64,000 bases of DNA from an uncultured Lactobacillus sp. (GTDB taxonomy: Bacteria; Bacillota; Bacilli; Lactobacillales; Lactobacillaceae). Shown piece by piece: positions 45,584-55,071 of the stretch; the first letter of the stretch is position 1, and every line of letters begins with the position of its first letter. The translations under genes were made by a program, and so were the position numbers. Below the pieces are notes generated by a model, which saw only the letters and a program-made list of their open reading frames with translations, was not told where the DNA came from and did no database searches. The DNA lies in assembly GCA_937916845.1 (NCBI GenBank), contig CALFSK010000068.1, forward strand, positions 62,001 to 126,000. The letters are read 5' to 3'.

Positions 45584-47398
45584 ATGGCTTCAGCACACAT
45601 TGAACATAAGCTAGCATTACTGCCAGATTTGCCTGGTTGTTACCTGATGAAAAACCTGAATAGTCAGATTATTTACGTGGGTAAAGCTAAGAATTTAAAA
45701 AACCGGGTGCGGTCATACTTTAAGAGTAGCCACACTGGGAAAACCGCGCGCTTAGTTTCAGAAATTGCGGACTTTGAATTTATCGTGACGTCGACCGATA
45801 AGGAAGCCTTTTTGTTAGAAATTACGCTGATTCAAAAGCATCAGCCGTATTTCAACATCAAGCTAAAAAAGGGGACCGGCTATCCTTACATTAAAATCAC
45901 TAATGAACGTGATCCCCAAATCTTAATCGTGAGTGATGTCCGTAAAGACGGGGGCTATTACTTCGGTCCTTATCCTAACGTTTATGCGGCTCAGGAGACG
46001 GTTAACTTTATTCAAAAGGTTTACCCGTTACGACGCTGCAACGGCTTTCAAGGGCGTCCATGCCTGTATTACCATATGGGCCAGTGCTTGGGTGCGTGCT
46101 TCAAGACGGTTCCCGAAGAACAATACGACGCGCAAATTCAGCGGATTAAGTCATTTTTAAACGGTCACGTCGAACGGGTTAAAAAGCAACTGACGAAGCG
46201 CATGGAAAAGGCGTCGGCGGAATTAGAGTTTGAACGGGCCGGAGAATTACGTGACCAGTTGACGTACATTGAAATGACCGTTGAAAAGCAAAAAATCATT
46301 TCAAATGACAACACGCCGCGGGACCTATTCAACTTTTACATGGATAAGGGTTGGTTATCGATTCAGGTCTTCTTTATCCGGCAAGCCCGGTTGATGAAAC
46401 GTGAAAAGCGGTTGTTCCCAGTTGTTTCAACGGCAACTGAGGAAATGACTAGTTTTATTTTGCAATTTTATAATCGTAAGAATAACGTTTTGCCACGCGA
46501 AGTTTTAGTCCCAAGTGGGTTGGATAAGGACGTGCTAAGTGACATTTTAGGCATCCCCGTCCGCACGCCACAACGGGGGCAGAAGCGCGACTTGTTAGAC
46601 ATGGCGCATAAAAATGCCCGGATTATTTTAGAAGAAAAGTTCCGATTGTTGGAATTGGATGAACGGAAGACGACCGGGGCCATGAAGGAAATTACCGATG
46701 CACTTGGCATTCCGGAAGGTCACAAGATCGAAGCGTTTGACCATTCGCATATTCAAGGGGCCGACTTAGTCTCCGCCATGGTCGTCTTCACGGATGGGCA
46801 GCCTAATAAGAAGTTGTACCGGAAGTATAAGTTACGGACGGTTGACCATGCCGATGAAGCGGCGTCCACGCGTGAAGTGATTCGGCGACGGTATACCCGA
46901 TTGTTGAAGGAACACGCAAACTTACCCGACCTGATCTTGATGGATGGGGGCGATATTCAGTTGGATGCCGCCAAGGACGTGTTGGAAAATGAGTTAGGGA
47001 TTGATACGCCGGTTGCGGCGATGGTCAAAAATGAGCACCATAAGACGGCTGATTTATTGAAATCCGCCGGGGATGCGCACCTGAACCTTGATCCGAAGAG
47101 CCAGGGCTTTTACTTACTACAACGGATTCAAGATGAAGTCCACCGGTTTGCGATTACCTTCCACCGGCAAGTCCACACTAAGCATTCGTTGAGTTCGCGA
47201 TTAGATGAAATCCCAGGGGTTGGGCCAAAGACGCGGAATAAATTGTTGCGGAAATTTGGCTCGATGACGAAGATTGCCGCTGCGCCAATTGAGGATATTC
47301 AAAAACTCGGCATTGCCAAAAACGTGGCGCAAACGATCAAGTTTTCACTGGCTGGGGCTGGCGTGACTCCGAAACATTATCAAAAGGGTGCCACATAA
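45584..47398 (+). CDS. uvrC: Excinuclease ABC subunit C
   Basis: Nucleotide excision repair endonuclease making both incisions in the UvrB-DNA complex. GIY-YIG nuclease domain (about 15-95, GCYLMKNL, IIYVGKAKNL), UVR motif for UvrB contact (about 200-235), RNase H-like endonuclease domain (AFDHSHIQGADLVSAMVVF, LILMDGGD) and C-terminal tandem helix-hairpin-helix (IPGVGPKTRNKLL). 604 aa from the ATG at 45584, preceded by GAGAGGA; an earlier in-frame start lacks homology. Confidence 0.97.
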   Translation: MASAHIEHKLALLPDLPGCYLMKNLNSQIIYVGKAKNLKNRVRSYFKSSHTGKTARLVSEIADFEFIVTSTDKEAFLLEITLIQKHQPYFNIKLKKGTGYPYIKITNERDPQILIVSDVRKDGGYYFGPYPNVYAAQETVNFIQKVYPLRRCNGFQGRPCLYYHMGQCLGACFKTVPEEQYDAQIQRIKSFLNGHVERVKKQLTKRMEKASAELEFERAGELRDQLTYIEMTVEKQKIISNDNTPRDLFNFYMDKGWLSIQVFFIRQARLMKREKRLFPVVSTATEEMTSFILQFYNRKNNVLPREVLVPSGLDKDVLSDILGIPVRTPQRGQKRDLLDMAHKNARIILEEKFRLLELDERKTTGAMKEITDALGIPEGHKIEAFDHSHIQGADLVSAMVVFTDGQPNKKLYRKYKLRTVDHADEAASTREVIRRRYTRLLKEHANLPDLILMDGGDIQLDAAKDVLENELGIDTPVAAMVKNEHHKTADLLKSAGDAHLNLDPKSQGFYLLQRIQDEVHRFAITFHRQVHTKHSLSSRLDEIPGVGPKTRNKLLRKFGSMTKIAAAPIEDIQKLGIAKNVAQTIKFSLAGAGVTPKHYQKGAT

Positions 47399-47417
47399 AC
47401 GGAAAAATTAGACGTAT

Positions 47418-47465
47418 AGAGCATTACCGAACAGCCTGACAAGGCAGCTTGGTAATGCTCTTTTT
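47418..47465 (+). terminator. Terminator of uvrC
   Basis: AGAGCATTACC / GGTAATGCTCT stem, 22-nt loop region, T5. Confidence 0.85.
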
Positions 47466-47632
47466 AATAGGGCCCTTTTGCAATTGGTAATGATTCACTT
47501 AACTTTAGTAAGAAGTCCTAAATCTTTGAAGCTCGGTGTACGGGTGACTAACAAGGCGTGGCATAATAACTGATACAGATTTATAACTGGTGCTCTTGCC
47601 AGTAAACCTTAAGAGAAAGCTTGCGTATCACC

Positions 47633-48799
47633 ATGACTAAGTCCCTTACATCCCGGCAATTTTCAATCGGCCTAACGTTACTGGTAGTTTTACCCCCGAT
47701 TGGAATTGGCTGGTTTATCTATTTAAGCCGTTGGCAGTGGCTAACCTTATTTAGGCAGCCAAAGACGATTCGTCACGACCACGTCTTGCTATTTATTTTA
47801 TGGCTAATCGGGATTACTAGCGTGAATCTTTTACGCTCACCTTGGCGGCAACCGGCCGTTTTATCAGGATTACTGCTAATTATTTTATTAAATCTATGGT
47901 TACTGTGCCGGCAATCTGCCCAGCTTTTATCCTGGCCGCAAATTTGCCATTACTTGGTCTGCTTTGGAGGGTATTTGACAGTTAGCGGGAATATCTTCCA
48001 CTGGCTCAATCGCTGGCAACTTTTACCAGTCTGGTTAAAGTTTTTAACTGGTGATCTGCTGTGGGGGTACGCGGCTAACGCTGACCGTTTATTTGGGTCA
48101 GCCGACAATCCGAATGATGCCTGTTGCATACTATTGATTGCTTTGGCAGTTGCACTAGCTCAAATAAGTTTACGGATCAACTTAAACGCTTGGCGGAGTT
48201 GGGGCGTTATTGCTTTGCTTATGCTTGGAATTTATCAGACGCAATCACGGACTGGGTTACTATTAATGCTACTAATGGTTTTAGGAACTAGTTTTTATCT
48301 AAATTGGCGTCGTAGCTTATGGTTAACCGGATTAATAGGCAGTATTAGTTGGTTTGCGCTCACGTGGTTGCCGCGCAGTTACTCTTGGGCAACCGGTTGG
48401 ACATCCCGGTTAACGATTTGGCATCATAGCCTACAAGTTTTTGCAAAAGCCCCTTGGTTGGGCGTTTCATACTTTGGCTTTGCGCCCCAATATTTAAATT
48501 TAACCGGCCATTACGTGCCCCATGCGCATGATATTTTTATAATGGTCCTAGCTTCCTTTGGTTTATTAGGTGGCCTCGGCTTGCTCAGCTTGATCGTTGC
48601 GAATGGCTGGCGATTGACTCGACAGTGGCAGCCCACGCTACCAGACCGACGCTACTTCGTGTTAATCTTAGCCGTTATTTTGGCCTATGGTGTTAGTGAC
48701 TTTGTACTGTCATCCCCACAAGTGTTAATGATCATCTTACTTGTCATGGCCCATTGGTGGCACGTTCAACAGGCGATTTCGATTAAGACTGACTCATAA
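47633..48799 (+). CDS. O-antigen ligase / polysaccharide polymerase-like membrane protein
   Basis: A 388-residue protein with about ten or eleven hydrophobic segments and the Wzy_C-type loop: QTQSRTGLLLMLLM, then LTIWHHSLQVFAKAPWLGVSYF and HYVPHAHDIFIMVLASFG, where the H-x-H-D pattern near 295 is typical of O-antigen ligase family proteins. It is alone, without glycosyltransferase or flippase neighbours, so its glycan partner is not evident. The ATG at 47633 has only a weak, distant ribosome site (GAGAAAG). A TTG at 47621 is an alternative start. Confidence 0.75.
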   Translation: MTKSLTSRQFSIGLTLLVVLPPIGIGWFIYLSRWQWLTLFRQPKTIRHDHVLLFILWLIGITSVNLLRSPWRQPAVLSGLLLIILLNLWLLCRQSAQLLSWPQICHYLVCFGGYLTVSGNIFHWLNRWQLLPVWLKFLTGDLLWGYAANADRLFGSADNPNDACCILLIALAVALAQISLRINLNAWRSWGVIALLMLGIYQTQSRTGLLLMLLMVLGTSFYLNWRRSLWLTGLIGSISWFALTWLPRSYSWATGWTSRLTIWHHSLQVFAKAPWLGVSYFGFAPQYLNLTGHYVPHAHDIFIMVLASFGLLGGLGLLSLIVANGWRLTRQWQPTLPDRRYFVLILAVILAYGVSDFVLSSPQVLMIILLVMAHWWHVQQAISIKTDS

Positions 48800-48874
48800 A
48801 CGGCAAATATCAGTGCTAGGATTACCGTCGCAACAGGGTACATCAATTATTTTGAACGTTTAATCCTTAGTTAT

Positions 48875-48926
48875 AAAAAAACGTTTGTAGTGACCATCAG
48901 TATCATGGTTGCTACAAACGTTTTTC
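48875..48926. terminator. Bidirectional terminator
   Basis: AAAAAACGTTTGTAG / CTACAAACGTTTTT with an inner ACCAT/ATGGT helix, between convergent genes. Confidence 0.93.
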
Positions 48927-48947
48927 ATAGACTTAGGTGAAAACTAA

Positions 48948-50270
48948 TTACCGGGTATTGCCATCCCAAGTTAAATTACCGTGTAAGTCCTGTGTCATTA
49001 AGATAAAGCCGCGAAGTGAAGTGTTCTTGGGCTGCTTCTTCCAAGCCTTGAGTGCTGCGTTGTCCTTAGCAAGCGGGGTTCCCCGGAACATTGCGATGTT
49101 GGCTTCACCCATGCCAGCCGCAAGTTGTTTGACTTGTTTAGTGGAGAGGTGGTTGTCGTCACGGGTCTCGTATAGCTGACTAAGGGCGGCGTTATAGCCG
49201 GATGCATAAAGGACGTCGTGATCGTACTTTTTATAAGTCTTGGCGGCCTTAGCGCTCTGATGCTGCTTAATGTAGTCGGCGACCTTTAAACGGGTTGCGT
49301 GATAAGTTGCGTGCCCGTTATCCTGGTTGATTTTTAACGTGCCGTAGTAGTGGGGGCCAATGATAAGCGCACCACTCGCAATGTCGGTCAAAGACTGGCC
49401 GTTGACCGTCTGGTTTTTAATACTCTGCGCGTGAATGTGGCCCGTCAGCGATAGCTTGATGTTGGCCTTACTGAAAACGTCACGGACCTGATCCGCGTAA
49501 CCAATCGTATAATCTTGATGAATCATCGTGTGGTCCATCGTATTGTGATGGAGGACGGGAATCAGCGTTGCGCCTTGTTTGCGCGCTTCCTTGCCAACTT
49601 TAGCGACCCAGTTCAAAGTACCATCGGTCAGGCCACCACCGACCGTGGAACTGCCTTGTTGGTAGTTTCCTTTGTAGATAGCCGAGTTGAGCATCAGGAA
49701 CCACGTCTTTTTACTTGGCTTAACGAGGTAAGCTAGTGAATCGGGGTCGGTCTTGGCCGCCTGACCGTACCCAGCCTTTTTGTAAATTTGTTTGAACTGT
49801 TCGGGGCTGACCCCGTCAACTTCATACTGGTGTTTTCCCTTAAAACTGCGTGCGATGGGATTATTGATATCGTGGTTGCCAGGAACGACGTAGACGCGAA
49901 TTTTAGCGGCGGTCAGCCGTTTTAGTTGTTTCGCCACGTATTCGTGACTCGCTTTTTCACCGTTATTGGTAATGTCACCACTAACGATAACGACGTCCGG
50001 TTTGGTCTTTAAGGCTTGCGCGATGAATGCGCGAAAAATGGTCGCACTGTATTTAAGGTCAGCGCCACCGTCGTTACTAGCGTAAGTGGTGAACGAGGGG
50101 CCGCTGTCATGCAACTTAGGGGCAATTACGTGGTCATCGCTGATCACCATTGCGGTCAAATTATGCCCGGTGACTGGTGGGATGGCTTGAGTCTTTTTCG
50201 ATTGACAGCCCGTCAAAATTAGCAGGCTTGCTAAACCTGCTAACAAAAACGCGGGAAGGGTTCGTTTCAA
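48948..50270 (-). CDS. Lipoprotein metallophosphoesterase
   Basis: A 440-residue predicted lipoprotein: signal peptide with the lipobox LTGC (Cys22), so it is anchored outside the membrane. Calcineurin-like phosphoesterase motifs in order: SDDHV (first metal motif, an unusual DxH form), GDITNNGE, GNHDI, LHHN and GHIHAQ. The C-terminal third is helical and lysine-rich. Such proteins hydrolyse phosphomono- or diesters outside the cell; the substrate is unknown. Transcribed towards the Wzy-like gene and separated from it by a terminator. Confidence 0.88.
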   Translation of the reverse strand: MKRTLPAFLLAGLASLLILTGCQSKKTQAIPPVTGHNLTAMVISDDHVIAPKLHDSGPSFTTYASNDGGADLKYSATIFRAFIAQALKTKPDVVIVSGDITNNGEKASHEYVAKQLKRLTAAKIRVYVVPGNHDINNPIARSFKGKHQYEVDGVSPEQFKQIYKKAGYGQAAKTDPDSLAYLVKPSKKTWFLMLNSAIYKGNYQQGSSTVGGGLTDGTLNWVAKVGKEARKQGATLIPVLHHNTMDHTMIHQDYTIGYADQVRDVFSKANIKLSLTGHIHAQSIKNQTVNGQSLTDIASGALIIGPHYYGTLKINQDNGHATYHATRLKVADYIKQHQSAKAAKTYKKYDHDVLYASGYNAALSQLYETRDDNHLSTKQVKQLAAGMGEANIAMFRGTPLAKDNAALKAWKKQPKNTSLRGFILMTQDLHGNLTWDGNTR

Positions 50271-50609
50271 AATAATCGTCTCATTTCTAATGAATTAATA
50301 GTTTAATTATACCCGTTTAATTGCTGGGTTAGATAATTAATTGTTCGAAATAAAGCGGTTGCGATGAATCTAGCGAAAATGGATATAAAAATTTCATTTA
50401 AAACATAATGTTGAAGGTAGCGAATTCTTTGGGGAATCTTTAAGTTATATATCTGTATTGAAGACGCAGTAGTATAATACTTATTATATTATAGTGATAT
50501 TAGTTTTAATCCAGAACGAGAGCGGCTTGAACAAGTTGATGCTTGTTTGATTGGTTTTAAAATTATATATATTTTTAAATAGGACTTATTTTGGAGGGGA
50601 GTTTCTAGG
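50271..50609. other. AT-rich divergent intergenic region
   Basis: Holds the promoters of the lipoprotein phosphoesterase (leftward, a TATAAT on the minus strand near 50310) and of the secreted protein (rightward). A perfect AT palindrome TATAATA-CT-TATTATA lies at 50473-50488, overlapping a TATAAT; the leader after it can form an ACAAG/CTTGT hairpin near 50530-50550. No gene seen. Confidence 0.5.
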
Positions 50610-51140
50610 ATGAAGCTTACAAAAGTATTGAGTATTATTGTTGCTGGGACCACGTTAGGCGTTGCAGGGGGCATGGTATCGTCAAGCGTTAGCGTACAAG
50701 CAAAGACTAAAAAATCGATAAAGACTTTTCCAAAGTCATTTCGGGGAACGTATTACCGATATGAAGGTAAAGTTGATGGCGTACGATATTATAATATTGC
50801 ACGGATAAGTGCCAAAACATTTGGAAGCCGAGCAGATATGGGAACATCCACCGTGCCTTTCCATTTGCGTTCAGTAAAACTTCCGCTTAAACAGTCTGAT
50901 AAAAAAAACTACAAGAAGTATCACGCAACCGATATTTATGCGACTAAAAAAGGTTCTATCTTACACACGAAGGAGATAGTAAATGTTACATTTCCGATGG
51001 TTGGCTACTATAAAATGGGCAAGAAGAAGCTTGCTGGGCATAAGGTAAAAGTTTTAAAAAAGGTTTCTAAAAATGGGAAACATACGGATGAATACCTCTT
51101 TACAAGTAAGAAGCTTGCTAGAAAATATGGTGTCCATTAG
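50610..51140 (+). CDS. Secreted protein of unknown function
   Basis: A 176-residue protein with a clear signal peptide (MKLTKVLSIIVAGTTLGVAG..., cleavage after SVQA near residue 31). The mature part is small, very basic (many KK pairs) and beta-rich by appearance, with tyrosine-rich FRGTYYRYEGKVDGVRYYN near its start. Codon use is more AT-rich than in neighbours. GGAGGGGAG precedes the ATG. It resembles the small lactobacillar extracellular proteins of unknown role; I cannot assign a family. Confidence 0.8.
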   Translation: MKLTKVLSIIVAGTTLGVAGGMVSSSVSVQAKTKKSIKTFPKSFRGTYYRYEGKVDGVRYYNIARISAKTFGSRADMGTSTVPFHLRSVKLPLKQSDKKNYKKYHATDIYATKKGSILHTKEIVNVTFPMVGYYKMGKKKLAGHKVKVLKKVSKNGKHTDEYLFTSKKLARKYGVH

Positions 51141-51200
51141 TAATCAATTGTGTTTGATTTAGCATTTTAATTTGTTAGCACAATGGTATGCTATGAAATC

Positions 51201-51239
51201 AAAAAAAGTCGTTACCCTTAATTGAGTAACGACTTTTTT
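51201..51239. terminator. Bidirectional terminator
   Basis: AAAAAAGTCGTTAC / GTAACGACTTTTTT stem between convergent genes. Confidence 0.93.
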
Positions 51240-51253
51240 AATAAATCTAATTA

Positions 51254-53227
51254 TTATTTAAGTGCTTGTTTTGCAGGTTTCCAGAACCCAAGGATAACCC
51301 CGGCAATGACGGCACCGATAATGGTAGCGCCAATGTAACCCCAGATGTTAGTAGCTAATAATGAAACCCATAAGCCACCGTGAGGAGCAGGGACGGATAC
51401 GCCCCAGAGTTGAGTTAACCCACCGGCAATGGCGGCACCCACAACGCTTGAACCAATAACGTGCAAAGGATCAGCCGTTGCGAATGGAATGGCACCTTCA
51501 GTAATGAAGGAAATCCCGAGTAACCAGTTTGAAATCCCAGCTTTACGCTCGTCATCCGTAAACTTCTTTGGCCAGAAGGCGGTCGCAATCGCAGTAGCCA
51601 AAGGTGGAACCATCCCACCAGCCATAACGGCGGCCATTAAGTTACCATCATGAGTTGCAGTGAAGGCACCAGTAGCGAAGACGTAAGCGGCCTTGTTGAA
51701 AGGACCACCCATATCGATGGACATCATCCCACCGAGGACAACCCCTAAGATAACGGCATTACCAGTACCCATAGAGTTTAAGAAGTGGGTAATCCATTGG
51801 TTGATAACGGAGAAGATTGGGTTAACAATGAAGAACATCAAAGCGGCAACAATCAATAGACCCAAGATTGGGTAAATCAACATTGGCTTCATCCCTTCAA
51901 GGGATTGTGGCATGTTCTTGGTCCACTTCTTCATCCAAACCGTAATGTACCCGGCTAAAAACCCGGCAACTAACCCACCTAAGAAGCCTGCGGGGCTCTT
52001 AGCGTTAGCGGCAATCGAAGCGGTAAAGGCACCACCGTAAGCACCGGTGTAAACCGTGGCCATGAAACCACCAACGAACCCGGGCATCAAAGCAGGACGA
52101 TCACCGATTGATTCGGCGATGTAAGCAGCTAAAACGGGAACCATGAAGGCAAAGGCCATGTTCCCAGATTGGTTAAGGAAGGTAAAGGCTAAACTCTTTT
52201 CACCAGCGAATTGTTCGATGATGAAGGAGAGGGCCATTAAGATCCCACCACCAACAACGAATGGCAACATGTGTGAAATCCCGTTCATTAAGTCTTTGTA
52301 AACTTCACCCCAGACGCTACCGTTTGCAGAAGCACCTTCGTCGTCATCGGAACTGGTACCACCGTCAGCGTCATGATAAACGGGGGCTTTACCATCTAAA
52401 ACTTCATTAATAAGTTCTTCGGCTTTGTTGATACCGTCCGTAACGGGGCGGTTAACCAATGGCTTGCCATCAAACCGAGGCATCTTAACCTTTTTATCGG
52501 CGGCAATAATGACCCCTTTGGCACGGGCGATTTCGTCAGCGGTTAATAAATGTTTAACCCCTTCGGAACCGTTTGTTTCAATCTTAATGTCAACGTCCAT
52601 TGCTTCGGCTTGTTTGATTAAAGCAGCTTCGGCCATGTAGGTATGGGCAATCCCGTTAGGACAAGCGGTGACCCCAACGATGTAGGGACGTTGTTCACTA
52701 GCAGGGGCTTTGGCAGCCGCTGCTTCTTTTTCAGCTTTAGCCGCTGCATCCTTAGCTTCTTTTTCTTCCTTAGCAGCTTGTGCATCACCGAAGAGTTGTT
52801 GAACTTCTTCTGGTGTTTGAGCGTTTTTCAATTTACCAACTAATTCAGGGTCAATCAGTAAACTGGAAAGGGCAGCTAACGCAGCCAAGTGGGTGTTATT
52901 AGCACCTTCAGGGGCGGCAATCATGAAGAAGAGGTGAACGGGTTGGCCATCTAAGGCGTTAAAATCGACCCCGTTTTGACTCTTGGCGAATAAAACGGTT
53001 GCCCGTTGAACGGCCTTGTCTTTGGCGTGGGGCATGGCAATACCATCACCGATCCCGGTGGTGGATTCAGCTTCACGCTTGATGATGTCTTGTTTGTAAA
53101 GCGCTTCGTCGTTGATGACGCCTTGTTCGGCATATTTATGAACTAACTCATCAATGGCTTCGTCCTTGGTCGTGGCTTGCATGTCCATGATCATGACGTC
53201 TTTTAATAATAAATCGCGGATATCCAT
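51254..53227 (-). CDS. fruA: PTS fructose transporter subunit IIABC
   Basis: Phosphotransferase permease importing fructose as fructose 1-phosphate (657 aa). Domain order A-B-C: IIA (1-150) with phospho-histidine at 67 (GIAMPHAKD), a charged Ala/Glu/Lys linker (about 150-178), IIB (about 180-280) with phospho-cysteine at 189 (VTACPNGIAHTYMAE), an acidic Asp/Gly linker, and the membrane IIC domain (about 305-655). Complete. Last gene of fruR-fruK-fruA, 26 nt after fruK. Confidence 0.95.
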   Translation of the reverse strand: MDIRDLLLKDVMIMDMQATTKDEAIDELVHKYAEQGVINDEALYKQDIIKREAESTTGIGDGIAMPHAKDKAVQRATVLFAKSQNGVDFNALDGQPVHLFFMIAAPEGANNTHLAALAALSSLLIDPELVGKLKNAQTPEEVQQLFGDAQAAKEEKEAKDAAAKAEKEAAAAKAPASEQRPYIVGVTACPNGIAHTYMAEAALIKQAEAMDVDIKIETNGSEGVKHLLTADEIARAKGVIIAADKKVKMPRFDGKPLVNRPVTDGINKAEELINEVLDGKAPVYHDADGGTSSDDDEGASANGSVWGEVYKDLMNGISHMLPFVVGGGILMALSFIIEQFAGEKSLAFTFLNQSGNMAFAFMVPVLAAYIAESIGDRPALMPGFVGGFMATVYTGAYGGAFTASIAANAKSPAGFLGGLVAGFLAGYITVWMKKWTKNMPQSLEGMKPMLIYPILGLLIVAALMFFIVNPIFSVINQWITHFLNSMGTGNAVILGVVLGGMMSIDMGGPFNKAAYVFATGAFTATHDGNLMAAVMAGGMVPPLATAIATAFWPKKFTDDERKAGISNWLLGISFITEGAIPFATADPLHVIGSSVVGAAIAGGLTQLWGVSVPAPHGGLWVSLLATNIWGYIGATIIGAVIAGVILGFWKPAKQALK

Positions 53228-53253
53228 AGTGTGTGAACAGTCCTTTCTAAACG

Positions 53254-54171
53254 CTAGTTAGTTAATTGTTCAATCTTAATTTGCGGTAAAATCTCATCGA
53301 TCTTAGCCCGGGTCGCAATGTCTTCAGAGAAGGCGGTTGCGGAACCACAAGCTAAACCGTAGCGGAAACTTTCAACGGCATCGTGAGTCTTAGCGAAGGT
53401 TCCAACGAACCCACCAATCATTGAATCCCCAGCACCAACTGAGTTAATAACGTGACCCTTAGGTGCGGCGCTGAAGTAAACGGCATCTTTTGTGATCAGA
53501 AGGCCACCGTCACCAGCCATGGAAATTAAGACGTGTTGCGCGCCTTCTTTTAACATCCGTTGACCGGCGGCAATAATGTCGTCACGACTGTTAAAAGTGG
53601 TGTGGTAGTAGTCGGCTAATTCATGGTTGTTTGGTTTAACCACCAGTGGATGGCTTGGCAACGTCTTCTTCAAGGCTTCACCAGTCGTGTCGATAACGAA
53701 GTTAGCACCGGCGGCTTCGGCCTTTTGAATGATGTCGTAGTAGAAGCTATCTGGTAGGCTAGGTGCTAAGCTACCAGACATAACGACCACGTCATCGGGT
53801 GTGAGGTTGGCGAGTTCTTGGTAGAATGCGTCAATTTCATTGGCGGTTATGTCAGGACCGGCACCGTTCAGTTCAGTTTCTTCATCAGCGTGAATTTTAA
53901 CGTTGATCCGGGTATCGTCAGCGATTTTTGTAAAGTGACAATCGAGTCCCTTCGCCTTGAGTGCTTCACTAATGAAGGTCCCAGTGAAGCCCCCGATAAA
54001 TCCGAGGGCCTTATTAGGTTGCTCGAGGTCGTTTAGGATCTGTGAAACGTTGATCCCTTTACCACCTGGTAATTTGGCGGTGTGTTTTAAACGGTTGACG
54101 CTACCCAGTTCCATGTGGGGTAGTTGAACCACGTAGTCAATCGAAGGATTAACAGTAATGGTGTAAATCAT
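53254..54171 (-). CDS. fruK: 1-phosphofructokinase
   Basis: PfkB-family kinase converting fructose 1-phosphate to fructose 1,6-bisphosphate (305 aa). Signatures: N-terminal IYTITVNPSIDYVV, LPGGKGINVSQIL and the catalytic SVGAGDSMIGGF. The start overlaps the fruR stop by 4 bp (ATGA). It acts on the product of FruA, linking the two gene products in one pathway. Confidence 0.95.
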   Translation of the reverse strand: MIYTITVNPSIDYVVQLPHMELGSVNRLKHTAKLPGGKGINVSQILNDLEQPNKALGFIGGFTGTFISEALKAKGLDCHFTKIADDTRINVKIHADEETELNGAGPDITANEIDAFYQELANLTPDDVVVMSGSLAPSLPDSFYYDIIQKAEAAGANFVIDTTGEALKKTLPSHPLVVKPNNHELADYYHTTFNSRDDIIAAGQRMLKEGAQHVLISMAGDGGLLITKDAVYFSAAPKGHVINSVGAGDSMIGGFVGTFAKTHDAVESFRYGLACGSATAFSEDIATRAKIDEILPQIKIEQLTN

Positions 54172-54923
54172 GATTGAACCTCCTGAATCGTAGTTAATGG
54201 TTGATATTGTTCGGCCAACGTTGGGGTTAACTTGTCGGTAATGATCGTGGCACTGGACAAATCACCGACCCGAGCAAACGAAACGTGGTCAAATTTAGTA
54301 CTGTCGACCAAAATGAAACTTTCTTCACTTTGGGCAATTGCTGTTTTTTTAACGATCGCTTCGTCAGGGTCGGGTGTTGTTAACCCAAACTTTGGGTGGA
54401 CACCGTTAATCCCCAAGAAGACTTTGTTGAACCGGTATTCCTGTAACGATTTGACGGCTTCGGGACCAATAACGGCTTTGGTAGTGCCTTTCAAATTACC
54501 ACCAAGCAAGTAGGTTTGAATGCCCATGTCCGCTAAAGCGGAAGCGTGAACCACGCCGTTAGTCACGACGCGCAGGTTATAGCCTGGATTCAAATGATGG
54601 ATCATCGCGAGCGTTGAAGTCCCGGCGTCTAAGTAAATGACGTCGTCGACTTGAATGTTTGCGACCGCTTGCTGCGCAATGTGGTCCTTAGCGTCCACGT
54701 TACGGGAAACCTTATCGTTCATCGCGGGTTCTTCTTGGAGTGAGTTCATGTATTTGGCGCCACCGTGGACGCGTAACAATTCACCCTGTTCCTCTAACTG
54801 CTGTAAATCCCGGCGAGCCGTGGATTCAGAGCAACTAGTTTTAGAAACAATGTCCTTGATTTTAATAATGCCCTTGAAACGGATCGTATTTAAAATGTAC
54901 TGTTGTCGTTCTTCTGTAAGCAC
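54168..54923 (-). CDS. fruR: DeoR-family fructose operon repressor
   Basis: Regulator of 251 aa: N-terminal HTH_DeoR (LTEERQQYILNTIRFKGIIK, CSESTARRDLQQLEEQGELLRVHGGA) and a C-terminal sugar-phosphate-sensing DeoRC domain (IYLDAGTSTLAMIHHL, VVTNGVVHA). Fructose 1-phosphate is the usual effector. The GTG at 54923 has GGAGGG just upstream; the longer in-frame extension to 54959 contains the promoter -10 and is not plausible as coding. First gene of the operon, hence autoregulated. Confidence 0.93.
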   Translation of the reverse strand: MLTEERQQYILNTIRFKGIIKIKDIVSKTSCSESTARRDLQQLEEQGELLRVHGGAKYMNSLQEEPAMNDKVSRNVDAKDHIAQQAVANIQVDDVIYLDAGTSTLAMIHHLNPGYNLRVVTNGVVHASALADMGIQTYLLGGNLKGTTKAVIGPEAVKSLQEYRFNKVFLGINGVHPKFGLTTPDPDEAIVKKTAIAQSEESFILVDSTKFDHVSFARVGDLSSATIITDKLTPTLAEQYQPLTTIQEVQS

Positions 54924-54944
54924 TTTCAAATCCCTCCGAAGACT

Positions 54945-54973
54945 AATATACCTGCTCAATGGTCAAAATGCAA
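54945..54973 (-). promoter_or_regulatory. Sigma-A promoter of fruRKA
   Basis: On the minus strand TTGCAT (54973-54968), 17-bp spacer, TATATT (54950-54945). The predicted start lies about 1 nt before the ribosome site, giving a leader of only about 15 nt. Confidence 0.65.
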
Positions 54974-55008
54974 CAAAAACGTTCAAAAAACGTCAAAATA
55001 ATTCAAAA
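54963..55008. promoter_or_regulatory. Phased TCAAAA repeats, candidate FruR operator
   Basis: TCAAAA occurs at 54963, 54983, 54993 and 55003, that is at 20-, 10- and 10-bp steps, on one face of the helix and overlapping or just upstream of the fruRKA -35. Confidence 0.6.
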
Positions 55009-55071
55009 CCAGTCATTGACACGCAAACTGGTCTTATCTGGACGTGGAAAAACCGTTTATTAGCGGAACTT

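Noticed and set aside
55035..55065. cre-like sequence (GGAAAAACCGTTTATT) between fruRKA and obgE
   Set aside because: It needs several mismatches or shifted spacing to fit the cre consensus, so I do not report it as a site.
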